From an uncultured Lachnospiraceae bacterium (GTDB taxonomy: Bacteria; Bacillota; Clostridia; Lachnospirales; Lachnospiraceae), in contig URRW01000008.1 in assembly GCA_900550285.1 (NCBI GenBank), forward strand, positions 1-64,000: a stretch of DNA of 64,000 bases, in the 5' to 3' direction. How positions within the stretch are numbered: the first letter of the stretch is position 1; each line of letters begins with the position of its first letter. This document shows positions 51,486-60,470 of the stretch, piece by piece. Position numbers and translations under genes: made by a program. The notes below the pieces were generated by a model. That model did not search any database. It saw nothing but the letters and a program-made list of their open reading frames with translations, and was not told the DNA's origin.

Positions 51486-52265
51486 TTACACCCGAATATC
51501 CATGATCTTTTCCGACAGCGCACACGATCCCAGATACAGCGCAAGGCACAGCGTCATGACCGCGATCCCCGCCGCATTATGATACAAAATGTCAAAAAAT
51601 CCGTCCGACGAAATCTGCATATATCCGTACAGAAGAAATGGGATCAGCATCATTACCTTCTGCTCGTACTTTCTGGACGCCAGAAGCGTTGTGATCTCCC
51701 GCTCCACCTCCATCCGCTGCCCGGTCAGATCCGCCGTCCTTTTAATGATCTCTTTCATGTTCCCGCCAATCCTTTTGGCTGCCGCAAACACCTCCGTAAA
51801 ATCCCGGATCTCCTCCACGCCGCTGCGCCTCCCGAGATCCAACAGCATTTTTTCCAAGGGAACCCGGTTCGTCAGCCCTTTCCGGATCGCCGCCAGCTCC
51901 TGCCCCATCTCGCTTTGTACGCCATACAAAGACATGATCTCCTGCTCCGTTTCCAGAAACGCATTTTCCACCGAGCTGCCCGACTGGATGCCTGCCGTCA
52001 CCATCAGGATCGCATCCTTAAACTGTACGGACAACCGCTGCTTCCTTAACGCAGTCCGGCTTTTGACCTCGCGTTTCCAGAGCACTGCCAGCACTATGGG
52101 AAGGGTTAAAAATCCAAACCATGACCGGTAGAACAGATAGGAAAAGCTTCCTGTCACAAGCAGCGCTTTTCCCGCGCAGACCAGCCGCTCCTTCCCCGAA
52201 AGCGCATAGCTGTCATAGTCCGTCCTGCCTTTGTCCAAACCCCGCTGACTCCAGCTTTTCCGCAT
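51486..52265 (-). CDS. TadB-like platform protein
   Basis: About 259 residues with a T2SSF domain ('SVQFKDAILMVTAGIQSGSSVENAF', 'RSGVEEIRDFTEVFAAAKRIGGNMKEIIKRTADLTGQRMEVEREITTLLASRKYEQ') flanked by membrane helices. With TadC it forms the inner-membrane platform of the pilus. The start is uncertain: 52265 follows AAAGGGG, and TTG at 52238 is an alternative. It overlaps the tadA 3' end. Confidence 0.82.
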   Translation of the reverse strand: MRKSWSQRGLDKGRTDYDSYALSGKERLVCAGKALLVTGSFSYLFYRSWFGFLTLPIVLAVLWKREVKSRTALRKQRLSVQFKDAILMVTAGIQSGSSVENAFLETEQEIMSLYGVQSEMGQELAAIRKGLTNRVPLEKMLLDLGRRSGVEEIRDFTEVFAAAKRIGGNMKEIIKRTADLTGQRMEVEREITTLLASRKYEQKVMMLIPFLLYGYMQISSDGFFDILYHNAAGIAVMTLCLALYLGSCALSEKIMDIRV

Positions 52266-53457
52266 GCCGTAATTCCCCTTTCTTTGCCAGCCTCCCGCTG
52301 ACTTTTTCTTTCGTGCTGTTTTCATCCTCCTCAAATTCATACAGTGTCTCCGTCAGGATTTCCCCTTCCGAAAAGCCTGTGATCTCTGCGATCTCCAATA
52401 CCTTCCTCGTCTTGTCCCGCAGCCGTCCCAGATGCACCAAAATATCGATCCCCGACGCAATCTGTCTGCGTATGGCGGACAATGGAATGTCCATTCCCAT
52501 CAGGAGCATCGTCTCCATCCGCAGAAGCATATCCCGCGCCGTATTGCCATGGCCGGTAGACATACTCCCCGCATGGCCGGAATTATAGGCGGTCAGAAGC
52601 TCACAGATCTCTGCCCCGCGCACTTCTCCGACTATAATCCTGTCCGGTCGCATTCTCAGACTGCTGCGGATCAGATCCCGGATGGTCACAGGCCTGCAGC
52701 CCTCCACATTTGCATTCCTCGTTTCCAGCGAAACGAGATTTTCCGCATATTTTAGCTGCAGCTCCGCCGAATCCTCTATCGTAATGATGCGTTCCTCCGG
52801 CGGGATCGCCTGCGACAGCGCGTTTAAAAAGGTTGTTTTCCCGCTCCCGGTGCCGCCGCTGATAAAAATGTTGTATCTGCTCTTTACAAGAAGCTCCAGA
52901 AACCGCCTGCACTCCTCGCTTAGAGAGCCGATCGCCACAAGCCGGTCCAGCGTCATCCCTTCCTCCGGGAAACGCCGTATCGTCAGCACGGGACCATTTA
53001 ACGCCACCGGAGCCAGCACTACGTTCACACGGGAGCCGTCGTCCAGCCGCGCGTCTAAGATCGGCGACGCTTCGTTTACCACGCGGTTGCAGCCCGCCGC
53101 GATCTGCTGGATCACATCCTGCAGGCGGGACAGGCTTTCAAAATGTCCGTTCCACCGCTCGAGCCGTCCTGCCCGCTCCACAAAGATCCGCTCAGCTCCG
53201 TTTATCATGATTTCCGTAATGCTCCTGTCCTCCAAAAGCTCCTGCAGCACGTCCAGCCCCCGGATGGATGCAAACAGCTCTTTCCCAAGCCTGCGCCGCC
53301 CTGCCACATCCAGCCGTCCGGCGCATTCCCTCCCGCACAGCCTTCCGTCGATGATCTGGCGCACCTCTGCATCCGAAAAATCCCGCCCGCAGTCCAGCTG
53401 TTCCAGAATTTCCCGCTTCAGCGCCGCCTTATACTGTTCATATGCCTGCCCGTTCAT
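52213..53457 (-). CDS. TadA/CpaF secretion ATPase
   Basis: A 414-residue hexameric motor of the VirB11/PulE superfamily that drives Flp pilus assembly. Walker A is GGTGSGKT (residues 201-208). 'ITIEDSAELQL' and 'RMRPDRIIVGEVRGAEICELL' form the Asp box and Walker B, and the His box is 'MSTGHGNTARDML'. An N-terminal domain ('ITEIMINGAERIFVERAGRL') is typical. It overlaps tadZ upstream and tadB downstream, showing tight coupling. Confidence 0.93.
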   Translation of the reverse strand: MNGQAYEQYKAALKREILEQLDCGRDFSDAEVRQIIDGRLCGRECAGRLDVAGRRRLGKELFASIRGLDVLQELLEDRSITEIMINGAERIFVERAGRLERWNGHFESLSRLQDVIQQIAAGCNRVVNEASPILDARLDDGSRVNVVLAPVALNGPVLTIRRFPEEGMTLDRLVAIGSLSEECRRFLELLVKSRYNIFISGGTGSGKTTFLNALSQAIPPEERIITIEDSAELQLKYAENLVSLETRNANVEGCRPVTIRDLIRSSLRMRPDRIIVGEVRGAEICELLTAYNSGHAGSMSTGHGNTARDMLLRMETMLLMGMDIPLSAIRRQIASGIDILVHLGRLRDKTRKVLEIAEITGFSEGEILTETLYEFEEDENSTKEKVSGRLAKKGELRHAEKLESAGFGQRQDGL

Positions 53458-54436
53458 CCGCTTCCAGCACCTTTCCTGCAAACTCCGCCAGCTCCCCGCT
53501 GTCCAAATGGTTCAAATCCCTCGGCAGCTGCGAAAACACCGGCAGCCGTACCCTTCTTGTGCGCTCCCGCACGTCCCGGTATTCTGATTTTTCCAGCGTG
53601 TCTTCATACTGCGCCAGCTTTGCCGCCGCAAACCCGTCCTCCCGCACGACCGTATAGATCCTTGCACACCGGCGCAGGATTTCAAACAATCCGCGGATCC
53701 CTTCCGACAAGTCCAAAAGGATGATCTCATACCGGCTCCCCGCCAAAAGCTCCAACAGCCGCTGCCATTCCTCCCGCCCGATCTCATACAGCTCAAAGCC
53801 GCAGGACGCCGGGAGCACCATATCCAGCCCGTTGACCTTCTCCACCGCCTGATACAGACGTTTTAAAAATTCCTGAGGCTCCTCCTGCAAATAATAAAGC
53901 ACCTGCGAAAATTCCGCCTCTCCCTGCCTTCCCAGCATTTCTGCAAGCCCGGCGCAGCTCTCAAAATTCAGGTACAGCACCTTCCTGCGGCGCGCCAGAA
54001 GCTGTCCCACCGTCATGGCAAAGGTCGTCTGCAGACAGCGCCCTACCGGCGTATAAAACCCGTATACCGCTACCCGGTGATCCGTCTGGACAAGCGGGCA
54101 CAGGCTCCCTGTCTCCAACGCCGTCTCCGTGATCTTTTTCATAATGCGCACAACGCTGCTGTACTTGCTGATCCCCGGCATCCCGTCCGGAACTCCTGCC
54201 TCCTCTTCCCAAAGCAGGATGATCTGCGGCCCCCACGTCTCCATCTCAGCATGAAACGCCGACTGCGCGATCAGCAAAATCTGCACCGGCTTCTCCCGGA
54301 TCGCCCCGTGCAGCTTGTCCACGCTTGTAAAGGCAAGAATCTCAAAAGGAAAATCCTTCCTGCTTCCCAGCGCGTCCATTAAACGGTATGCGTACTCCTG
54401 CTCCGGATCGCATATCGCCAATACATTCCTCTTCAA
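53438..54436 (-). CDS. TadZ/CpaE-like protein with degenerate P-loop
   Basis: A 332-residue protein starting at TTG 54436 after GGAGG. Residues 1-110 are receiver-like, and residues 125-320 resemble a ParA/MinD-type domain used to place the Tad machine in the cell. The expected deviant Walker A (KGGxGKT) is replaced by 'FYTPVGRCLQTT', without the signature Lys. 'IILLDLSEGIRGLF' corresponds to Walker B. It may bind but not hydrolyse nucleotide. It is the first gene of the tad operon. Confidence 0.78.
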   Translation of the reverse strand: MKRNVLAICDPEQEYAYRLMDALGSRKDFPFEILAFTSVDKLHGAIREKPVQILLIAQSAFHAEMETWGPQIILLWEEEAGVPDGMPGISKYSSVVRIMKKITETALETGSLCPLVQTDHRVAVYGFYTPVGRCLQTTFAMTVGQLLARRRKVLYLNFESCAGLAEMLGRQGEAEFSQVLYYLQEEPQEFLKRLYQAVEKVNGLDMVLPASCGFELYEIGREEWQRLLELLAGSRYEIILLDLSEGIRGLFEILRRCARIYTVVREDGFAAAKLAQYEDTLEKSEYRDVRERTRRVRLPVFSQLPRDLNHLDSGELAEFAGKVLEADERAGI

Positions 54437-54508
54437 TTAGTCCTCCTAAGGTAAAATCGTGAAGCTGTAAAACGAAATTGTGAAATTCAAAAATCTGAAA
54501 TTGAAAGA

Positions 54509-54556
54509 ACCGCTTCTGCGGTATGGACCGGGACGAAATGCCTCTGCACCGTCCCG
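54509..54556 (-). promoter_or_regulatory. Structured leader of the tad operon
   Basis: Between the promoter and tadZ the transcript contains CGGGACG/CGTCCCG (54529-54556, 14-nt loop) and ACCGC/GCGGT (54509-54522, four-base loop). I do not see the GACGCAAAG core of a c-di-GMP-I riboswitch. It could be an undescribed control element or simple mRNA structure. Confidence 0.45.
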
Positions 54557-54572
54557 CCTGATGGTAAGACAA

Positions 54573-54601
54573 AGTATACTCCTGCTGTAATGTTTTGTCC
54601 A
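54573..54601 (-). promoter_or_regulatory. Promoter of the tad operon
   Basis: TGGACA (54596-54601) and TATACT (54573-54578) on the minus strand with a 17-nt spacer. The leader to the TTG start of tadZ is about 130 nt. Confidence 0.65.
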
Positions 54602-54685
54602 GCAAAGATTGATACCATATAAGCTACTTGTAACAATATACCAAATTGAAAACGCAATTTTTGTGGCTATTCTATATTTTTATTC

Positions 54686-54886
54686 CTACAGATAAAGCTG
54701 TATCCCATACAGCAGCGCCACTCCGGGAATCCCCAGAACCCCTGCCGTCAAAAAGCTGAGCGGATTCATTCCCACGAAAGCGGACACGCCCTGTTCTGCA
54801 AAAAAGGAATTGATCAGCTGGACGGCGATCATGCAAAACACCGCCCGCAGCATAAAATTCAGCGCCATCTCCATTCCGCTTTTCAT
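54686..54886 (-). CDS. bofA: Pro-sigma-K processing inhibitor BofA family
   Basis: A 66-residue protein with two membrane helices. The C-terminal 'MNPLSFLTAGVLGIPGVALLYGIQLYL' carries the BofA block (N-P-x-x-x-x-x-x-G-x-x-G-I-P-G). In Bacillus it holds back SpoIVFB cleavage of pro-sigma-K during sporulation. It is slightly shorter than the usual 80-90 residues. ATG follows GGAGAG. In Bacillus bofA follows recR-yaaL; here it is 48 kb from recR. Confidence 0.85.
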   Translation of the reverse strand: MKSGMEMALNFMLRAVFCMIAVQLINSFFAEQGVSAFVGMNPLSFLTAGVLGIPGVALLYGIQLYL

Positions 54887-55163
54887 AGGATCTCTCCGAA
54901 CCGCTTTTGTCCATTGTATTCGGCATCCTCTGTTTTTATGCGCTATCCGTTTTTATGCGTCCTCCGTTTTTTACCCCGCGCGCATACGCCCTGCCAGAGT
55001 CTGCCCACAGCCCGGTTCATATGTATATTCTTTCCAGCCCTGCCTATACTGTAATATAACCATATGCGGACGGCGCTTTCGGGAGCCTTCCGCTGTAAAA
55101 GGAGATTCGTGTGAAAAGGCACGACGTCCCATGCTTCGCACACGCTTCGGAATGGAGATTTTT

Positions 55164-55487
55164 ATGAGATCAAATTTCAAAATCCGCCGCCGTCCGGAAC
55201 CTGACGGATCCTTGCTCACATATGAAGAAAGCCTCCGGAAAGACTTAAAGCTCGCCGCATGGGAGCTGGAAAACGCCTACGCAGGCTTCGACTATGTTAC
55301 CGATCCCGACCTGATCGACTGTTACATTTTTGAGCTGAACGCCGCCATGAAGCGCTACAAATATCTCAGCGAAAAATTCGCCTCCCTCCGCAAGACCACG
55401 CTGGATACACACGGCGCCGTGGATCTGCCCGGTACGCCGGATCAGGCGGATCCGTCCCCGGAAGCGATCCTGCAGCCGCTTCTTTGA
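55164..55487 (+). CDS. DUF2508 family protein (YaaL-like)
   Basis: A 107-residue helical protein with 'LRKDLKLAAWELENAYAGFDYVTDPDLIDCYIFELNAAMKRYKYL', the DUF2508/YaaL pattern (YVTDPDLID). Its function is unknown. It is divergent from bofA, its usual operon neighbour. The ATG follows GGAGATTTTT. Confidence 0.85.
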   Translation: MRSNFKIRRRPEPDGSLLTYEESLRKDLKLAAWELENAYAGFDYVTDPDLIDCYIFELNAAMKRYKYLSEKFASLRKTTLDTHGAVDLPGTPDQADPSPEAILQPLL

Positions 55488-55502
55488 TCCCCGCAAATGC
55501 GG

Positions 55503-55559
55503 CGCGCATAATCGTATTTTTTCATTCGGCTGAAAGGAACTTTCCTGCCGAACAAAAAA
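55503..55559 (-). repeat. Palindromic intergenic element, copy 3
   Basis: Minus strand: T-run, GTTCGGCAGGAAAG, TTC, CTTTCAGCCGAAT, A-run, ACGATTATGCGC. It follows the glgB terminator directly. Both arms show compensating changes relative to the other copies (GGC with GCC in place of GAT or GAC), so pairing is kept. Confidence 0.75.
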
Positions 55560-55591
55560 TCCCCCGCCGGTTTCCTGCCGGCAGGGGCACT
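55553..55591 (-). terminator. Terminator of glgB
   Basis: GCCCCTGCCGGC pairs with CCGGCGGGGG around AGGAAA on the minus strand, followed by ATTTTTT, whose Ts belong to the palindromic element. Confidence 0.88.
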
Positions 55592-55642
55592 TTTTATGCT
55601 GAAAAATGAAATTTATTTTTCACTTACGCTCCAAAACGGAAA

Positions 55643-57550
55643 TTAAAATGCAAATACTACAGCCCCGTATGCCGGAAGGTCAAAGGTAATCCGGTAAGGT
55701 CTGTTGTCGCAAGGCTCCGCCTTTGCCGTGATCGACGCCGGCACGGTTTCCCCGTTTCCGCCGAAACGCTTTTCACAGCTGTTGAGCACCAGATTATATT
55801 TTTTCTTCTTAGGGACGCCCACGCAGTAATCCTTGCGCTCCACCGGCGTCATATTGAGCACGAACAAAAGATTTCTCTTCCTTCCGTCTGACGGCTTGCG
55901 GATAAAGCTGTAGGTACTGCGCTCCGCGTCGTCCGCATTTACCCATTCAAAGCCGTCCCAGCTGTTGTCGATCTGGTACAGGCACGGATTTTTGCGGTAC
56001 AGGGCAAGAAGCTCCGCCACATATTCCTGCATTCCCCTGTTTAATTCATTGTCCAATAAAAACCAGTCCAGCTCGCGCGCCTCGCTCCATTCGCGCTCCT
56101 GTCCAAATTCCTGTCCCATAAACAGAAGCTTCTTGCCGGAATGCCCGAACATATAGGTATATCCGACGCGCAGGTTTGCATATTTGTCCACCTGATAGCC
56201 CGGCATCTTATTGACCATCGAACATTTTAAATGCACGACCTCATCGTGGGACAGCGGCAGGATATAGTTTTCCGAATCGTTGTACGTCATCGCAAAGGTC
56301 ATGGAATAATGGTTATTTTTGCGGAAATACGGGTCGAGCTTCATATATTCGCAGAAATCGTGCATCCATCCCATGTTCCACTTAAAGGAAAAGCCCAGAC
56401 TGTCCTCCCCGATATTTCCCGTCACATTCGGCCACGCGGTCGATTCCTCCGCGATCGTCATAACGCCCGGATAAGTGCCGCGGATCACCGAATTGAAATG
56501 CTTGAAAAATTCGATCGCCTCGAGATTTTTGTTCCCGCCGTATATGTTCGGAACCCACTCGCCGTCCTTTTTGCCATAATCCAGATAAAGCATGGAGGCA
56601 ACCGCGTCCACGCGCAGGCCGTCCACATGAAATTCCTTGATCCAGTAAAGCGCGTTCGTGATCAGGAAGCATTTGACCTCATTTTTACCGTAATTAAAAA
56701 TCTTCGTCCCCCAGTCGGGATGCTCGCCCAATCTCGGGTCGGCGTGCTCAAACAGCGCTTCGCCGTCAAATTCCGCAAGCCCGTGCGCGTCCTTGGGAAA
56801 ATGCGCGGGAACCCAGTCCAGAATCACGCCGATCTTATTGCGGTGCAGCGTGTTGACCAGATATGCAAAATCCTCCGGCGTCCCGTAGCGGGAGGTCGGC
56901 GCATAATATCCCGTTACCTGATACCCCCACGATCCGTCAAAGGGATGCTCCGCAATCCCCATCAGCTCCACATGGGTATATTTCAGCCGTTTCAGATATT
57001 CCACGATCTTATCCGCAAATTCCCGGTAATTGTAAAATCCGTCCTCGTCATCCGGATGCTTCATCCACGAACCGATGTGGCATTCATAAATCGCCACAGG
57101 CTCTTTCATCGGATCCGCAGCTTCCCTCGCCTGCATCCATTTTTCATCGGACCATTTAAAATTCGTGATGTCCGCCGTAATGGAAGCCGTTCCCGGACGC
57201 AGCTCTGCGTAGCTTGCAAACGGATCCGCCTTGTAAAGCCTGCGCCCGTCCTGCGTCGTGATCAGAAACTTGTACATCTCCCCCAGACCAACGCCCGGAA
57301 TAAACGTCTTGTAAATTCCGCCCGGCCCCAGCTTTTCCATCGGATGCGCCGTCTCGTCCCAGCCGTTAAAGCTGCCGATCACATGCACCGCCGCTGCGTG
57401 GGGAGCCCATACGGCAAACATCATGCCCTTTTTCCCATCCTCCACGGACAGATGCGCGCCCAGCTTTTTGTAAATGTCGTAATGCGTCCCCTGTGCGAAC
57501 AAATACTGATCCACCTCTGAAATAAATACTTTTTCCACTGTTTTTCCCAT
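55643..57550 (-). CDS. glgB: 1,4-alpha-glucan branching enzyme
   Basis: A 635-residue GH13 enzyme creating alpha-1,6 branches in glycogen. An N-terminal CBM48 (residues 30-125) precedes the barrel. The nucleophile Asp lies in 'VDGLRVDAVASML' (about 315), the acid Glu in 'IAEESTAWP' (about 368) and the transition-state Asp in 'PLSHDEVVH'. The ATG at 57550 follows GGAGG; a longer reading lacks a ribosome site. No other glg gene is nearby. Confidence 0.95.
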   Translation of the reverse strand: MGKTVEKVFISEVDQYLFAQGTHYDIYKKLGAHLSVEDGKKGMMFAVWAPHAAAVHVIGSFNGWDETAHPMEKLGPGGIYKTFIPGVGLGEMYKFLITTQDGRRLYKADPFASYAELRPGTASITADITNFKWSDEKWMQAREAADPMKEPVAIYECHIGSWMKHPDDEDGFYNYREFADKIVEYLKRLKYTHVELMGIAEHPFDGSWGYQVTGYYAPTSRYGTPEDFAYLVNTLHRNKIGVILDWVPAHFPKDAHGLAEFDGEALFEHADPRLGEHPDWGTKIFNYGKNEVKCFLITNALYWIKEFHVDGLRVDAVASMLYLDYGKKDGEWVPNIYGGNKNLEAIEFFKHFNSVIRGTYPGVMTIAEESTAWPNVTGNIGEDSLGFSFKWNMGWMHDFCEYMKLDPYFRKNNHYSMTFAMTYNDSENYILPLSHDEVVHLKCSMVNKMPGYQVDKYANLRVGYTYMFGHSGKKLLFMGQEFGQEREWSEARELDWFLLDNELNRGMQEYVAELLALYRKNPCLYQIDNSWDGFEWVNADDAERSTYSFIRKPSDGRKRNLLFVLNMTPVERKDYCVGVPKKKKYNLVLNSCEKRFGGNGETVPASITAKAEPCDNRPYRITFDLPAYGAVVFAF

Positions 57551-57676
57551 ACTAACCTCCATTCTTCCGTCCACGGTTTTTTCCGTAAACAGAGCGTGGA
57601 AAACAAACCCACGGTCCATTTTCCACGCTTCTCCCATTATTTATTTTTCAGAAAATGCCCAAAAAGCTGCATTCCC

Positions 57677-60262
57677 TTAAATAAAATCTCTCTCTCTCAG
57701 GACGATCATATCATCCTCATCATAGCGCTTTCTGAGCAGAATATCCATAAAATGTCGCAGCGTCTTGCGGTTTGCGTGCTCGATCGCCTCGTCCACGATC
57801 TCGCGCACCTCGCGCACCGTTACCGCATGGTTGCTCGTCTGCATATCCTCGATCCGCGTATGCAGCGCCAGCCGTCCCAGCTCGTCAATGGAATATTCCT
57901 GATTGTAAGCGTACTGACAGCCGTATTTTACAAGCGTCGCGCTGTCCAGCGCAGCGATGTCAAACCGCGCCGTAAACGTGCTCATCAGCCCGGGCGCGCG
58001 GTCACACAGCTTGTCCAGCGCACGCTTTTCATCCAGCGCAAACACAACGATCCCGGTATGATCCTGATTCAGCGCCTGTTCCAGATTCGCCGCCCCTTCA
58101 TCCGAAAGCTTTCCTGCCTTCTCAATGATCAGCGCGCCGTCTGCCACCTGCGCCACGATCGCTTCTGCATCCTTCTTATTGATCGTATCCGCAGTGACCT
58201 TTGCCACCTTGCCTGAAAAATTGCCGTCCATCGCACGGATCTGACGGATCACATTTTTCGTAAGCTTCATCATGTTGGAGCCGGGCGCTCCCGTAATGAT
58301 CATGTTGCCCGTATAAGCCGAAAGGCTGATGGAATCCAGCGCGCCGACCAGCTGGCGCATCGCCTTTTTCGTATGTACAAAAGCCGCGAACAGCTTCTTC
58401 TCTTCCTTCGTCATGCTGCGGACAGGCTCCTGCGCCTGCTGGCGCGCCATCTGCTCCCGCACCGCCGCAAAATCAACGCCGGAAACGACCTTTGCCGCCT
58501 TTTTCGCCGTCTTGTCCGCTTCCTGCTGCGCCTCGATCTCATGCTGCACAGCCTCTTCCCGTACCGGCTCTTCTTCTGCCTGCCGGGTTTCTCTCTGACG
58601 CTCCGTCTCGTATACTGCCTTTTGCGCTGTAGATTCCTCTGTTGCCTCTTTTGCCGCAGGCTGAGCAAATACCTCCGGAGCCGCTTCCTCTATCGGCTCC
58701 TCTGTCTCTGCGATCTCTTCCAGCTCCTCTGCCTCGCTTACGCGGGACGGATCCTCCACCCGGTCGCGCTGCATCGTCTCAACCGGAAGGGATTCCTCGC
58801 GCTGAAGCATTTCCAGCACGCCGTTTCTCGAACTCTGGTCAAAATCCGCAAACAAAGAGCCCGTCTGCTGAAGCATCCACTGTCTCGTCTCCTGCTTTCT
58901 CTTTTCCTCGTTCTCTTTTTTCAGGCGTTCCCACTCTTCCAAAACCGCCTCAATATTCATCTGGCCGGTCGTCTGACGTTCGATCTTTACAGGCTCTGCG
59001 GGCGCTGCCGCACGCTCTGTGACAGGCGCTTTTCTCTCTGCAAAAGCAGGCTCCGCAGGCGTCACACGCTCTGGGACAGGCTCCGTTACCGGTTTCTCTG
59101 CCGGCTGCTCTTCCAAAGCTGCCGCGACCGCCGGTTCTTCCTGCTCTGCTTCCGGCTCTGCCGCAGGCTCTTCAAATACGGACGCACTGCCTCTCTGCAT
59201 CTGCGCCATTACCATCCTGCGGCTCTCCAGCGCCGCCGCAGATACCCCGTCATAAGCAGACGCTACGACCTTTTCCGTCTCATCCGTCTCATCCGTCTCA
59301 AGCTGCCCGGTCGCCTGCACATCCCAGTCGTCCGAATCCTTCATAAAACGGCTCACATCTTCCTGATATTCCATGTCGTCGCCGCCGTAGGAATGCTGCA
59401 TTCCCGCAGGCGCTGCATCCGAAACGTGCTGCAGCTGCTCTGCTGCCTGCGCGTCAAAGGCCGCGCTTTCCTGCTCTTTTTTATCATGGCCGAGCACTTC
59501 CTTCATGCTCTCTGCCAGCGCCGCCTGCAGATTGATCGTATTGTACTGCCCCATATCCAGCGGCTGCACTTCAAAATCAATATCCTCTCCCTGCACAGAC
59601 GCTGCCGGATCCTGCGAAGGCGTCTTGGGCGCTGTCTTCGCCGCCTGACTGCCGTACTGTTTGTCGTAAAGCTGCTGCTGGGCGGGAGAAAGCGCCACAT
59701 AAAGCCGCTTCAGCTCCATCGCCTTTAAAACATATTTGCCCTCTCCAAACCACAAAATCAGCTGGTCGCACTCCTCCACACACTCTGTGGCAAGCCCGAC
59801 CCGATGATATAAAAATGCCAGCTCATATGCCCATTTCTCGCTGTATTCGCGCTTCTTGTACTCCTTCAAAACAGCGATCCGCTCTTCCAGACTGATGTCC
59901 TGCGCCTCATAAATCTTGTAAAGCAAAATATATTTGCTGTTATCGTTGGGCGCAAGCTGTACAAATTCCTTATAATATTCCACCGCTTCCACAACCTGTC
60001 CCATCTTAACGGTCAGGTCGCACAGCGCGTAAATGATGCGCCGATTCTGCGGGCTTTTCTCATTTGCCAAAAGCAGGATCTCTTTTGCATCGTCAAATCT
60101 TCTGTTTATCTTATAAACGTCGCTGATAATTCCCAGCGTCGATGTATTGCGCACTTTTTTCCAGTCGATCGTATCCGCCACCTGTGCGGATTCCTGAAAA
60201 CGGCCCTTTTTATTCAGCGACTTGATCTCTTCAAGACGCAGCTTATATTCGTACTTATCCAA
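57677..60262 (-). CDS. TPR protein fused to a degenerate CbxX-like AAA+ domain
   Basis: An 861-residue cytoplasmic protein; TTG at 60262 follows GAGGTGA. Residues 1-190 form TPR-like helical repeats. Residues 200-620 are low-complexity and rich in Glu, Ala, Pro and Gln. The C-terminal 240 residues align by eye with CbxX/SpoVK-type AAA+ domains ('IITGAPGSNMMKLTK', 'GALIIEKAGKLSDEG', 'APGLMSTFTARFDI', then a small helical lid). Walker A lacks the Gly-Lys-Thr and Walker B has Glu-Lys for Asp-Glu, so ATP hydrolysis is unlikely. A scaffold or regulatory pseudo-ATPase is inferred. Confidence 0.7.
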   Translation of the reverse strand: MDKYEYKLRLEEIKSLNKKGRFQESAQVADTIDWKKVRNTSTLGIISDVYKINRRFDDAKEILLLANEKSPQNRRIIYALCDLTVKMGQVVEAVEYYKEFVQLAPNDNSKYILLYKIYEAQDISLEERIAVLKEYKKREYSEKWAYELAFLYHRVGLATECVEECDQLILWFGEGKYVLKAMELKRLYVALSPAQQQLYDKQYGSQAAKTAPKTPSQDPAASVQGEDIDFEVQPLDMGQYNTINLQAALAESMKEVLGHDKKEQESAAFDAQAAEQLQHVSDAAPAGMQHSYGGDDMEYQEDVSRFMKDSDDWDVQATGQLETDETDETEKVVASAYDGVSAAALESRRMVMAQMQRGSASVFEEPAAEPEAEQEEPAVAAALEEQPAEKPVTEPVPERVTPAEPAFAERKAPVTERAAAPAEPVKIERQTTGQMNIEAVLEEWERLKKENEEKRKQETRQWMLQQTGSLFADFDQSSRNGVLEMLQREESLPVETMQRDRVEDPSRVSEAEELEEIAETEEPIEEAAPEVFAQPAAKEATEESTAQKAVYETERQRETRQAEEEPVREEAVQHEIEAQQEADKTAKKAAKVVSGVDFAAVREQMARQQAQEPVRSMTKEEKKLFAAFVHTKKAMRQLVGALDSISLSAYTGNMIITGAPGSNMMKLTKNVIRQIRAMDGNFSGKVAKVTADTINKKDAEAIVAQVADGALIIEKAGKLSDEGAANLEQALNQDHTGIVVFALDEKRALDKLCDRAPGLMSTFTARFDIAALDSATLVKYGCQYAYNQEYSIDELGRLALHTRIEDMQTSNHAVTVREVREIVDEAIEHANRKTLRHFMDILLRKRYDEDDMIVLRERDFI

Positions 60263-60401
60263 GGTACTCACCTCATAAATTTATCTTATCGTAGCGGTTC
60301 AGCTCCTTATAACCTAAACGGCAGCCGCTTAGATCTATACTGAACGGTTATAAAATACCATAATTAGTTCAGGGCAGAATATCCCACTTTTTACTTTCCT
60401 A

Positions 60402-60430
60402 AGTTTAACATAGCCACTATGCGTTGTCAA
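60402..60430 (-). promoter_or_regulatory. Promoter of the TPR/pseudo-AAA+ gene
   Basis: TTGACA (60425-60430) and TAAACT (60402-60407) on the minus strand with a 17-nt spacer, followed by a leader of about 135 nt containing an imperfect hairpin around 60299-60350. Confidence 0.7.
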
Positions 60431-60470
60431 AGAATTTTGGGGGATTTTAAATAGGATAAATCAGGAAATA

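Noticed and set aside
54437..54601. c-di-GMP riboswitch before the tad operon
   Set aside because: The conserved GACGCAAAG core and tetraloop receptor were not found.
58373..59728. 451-codon plus-strand frame opposite the TPR protein
   Set aside because: Leu/Arg-rich mirror of the Glu/Ala-rich linker; no start signal.
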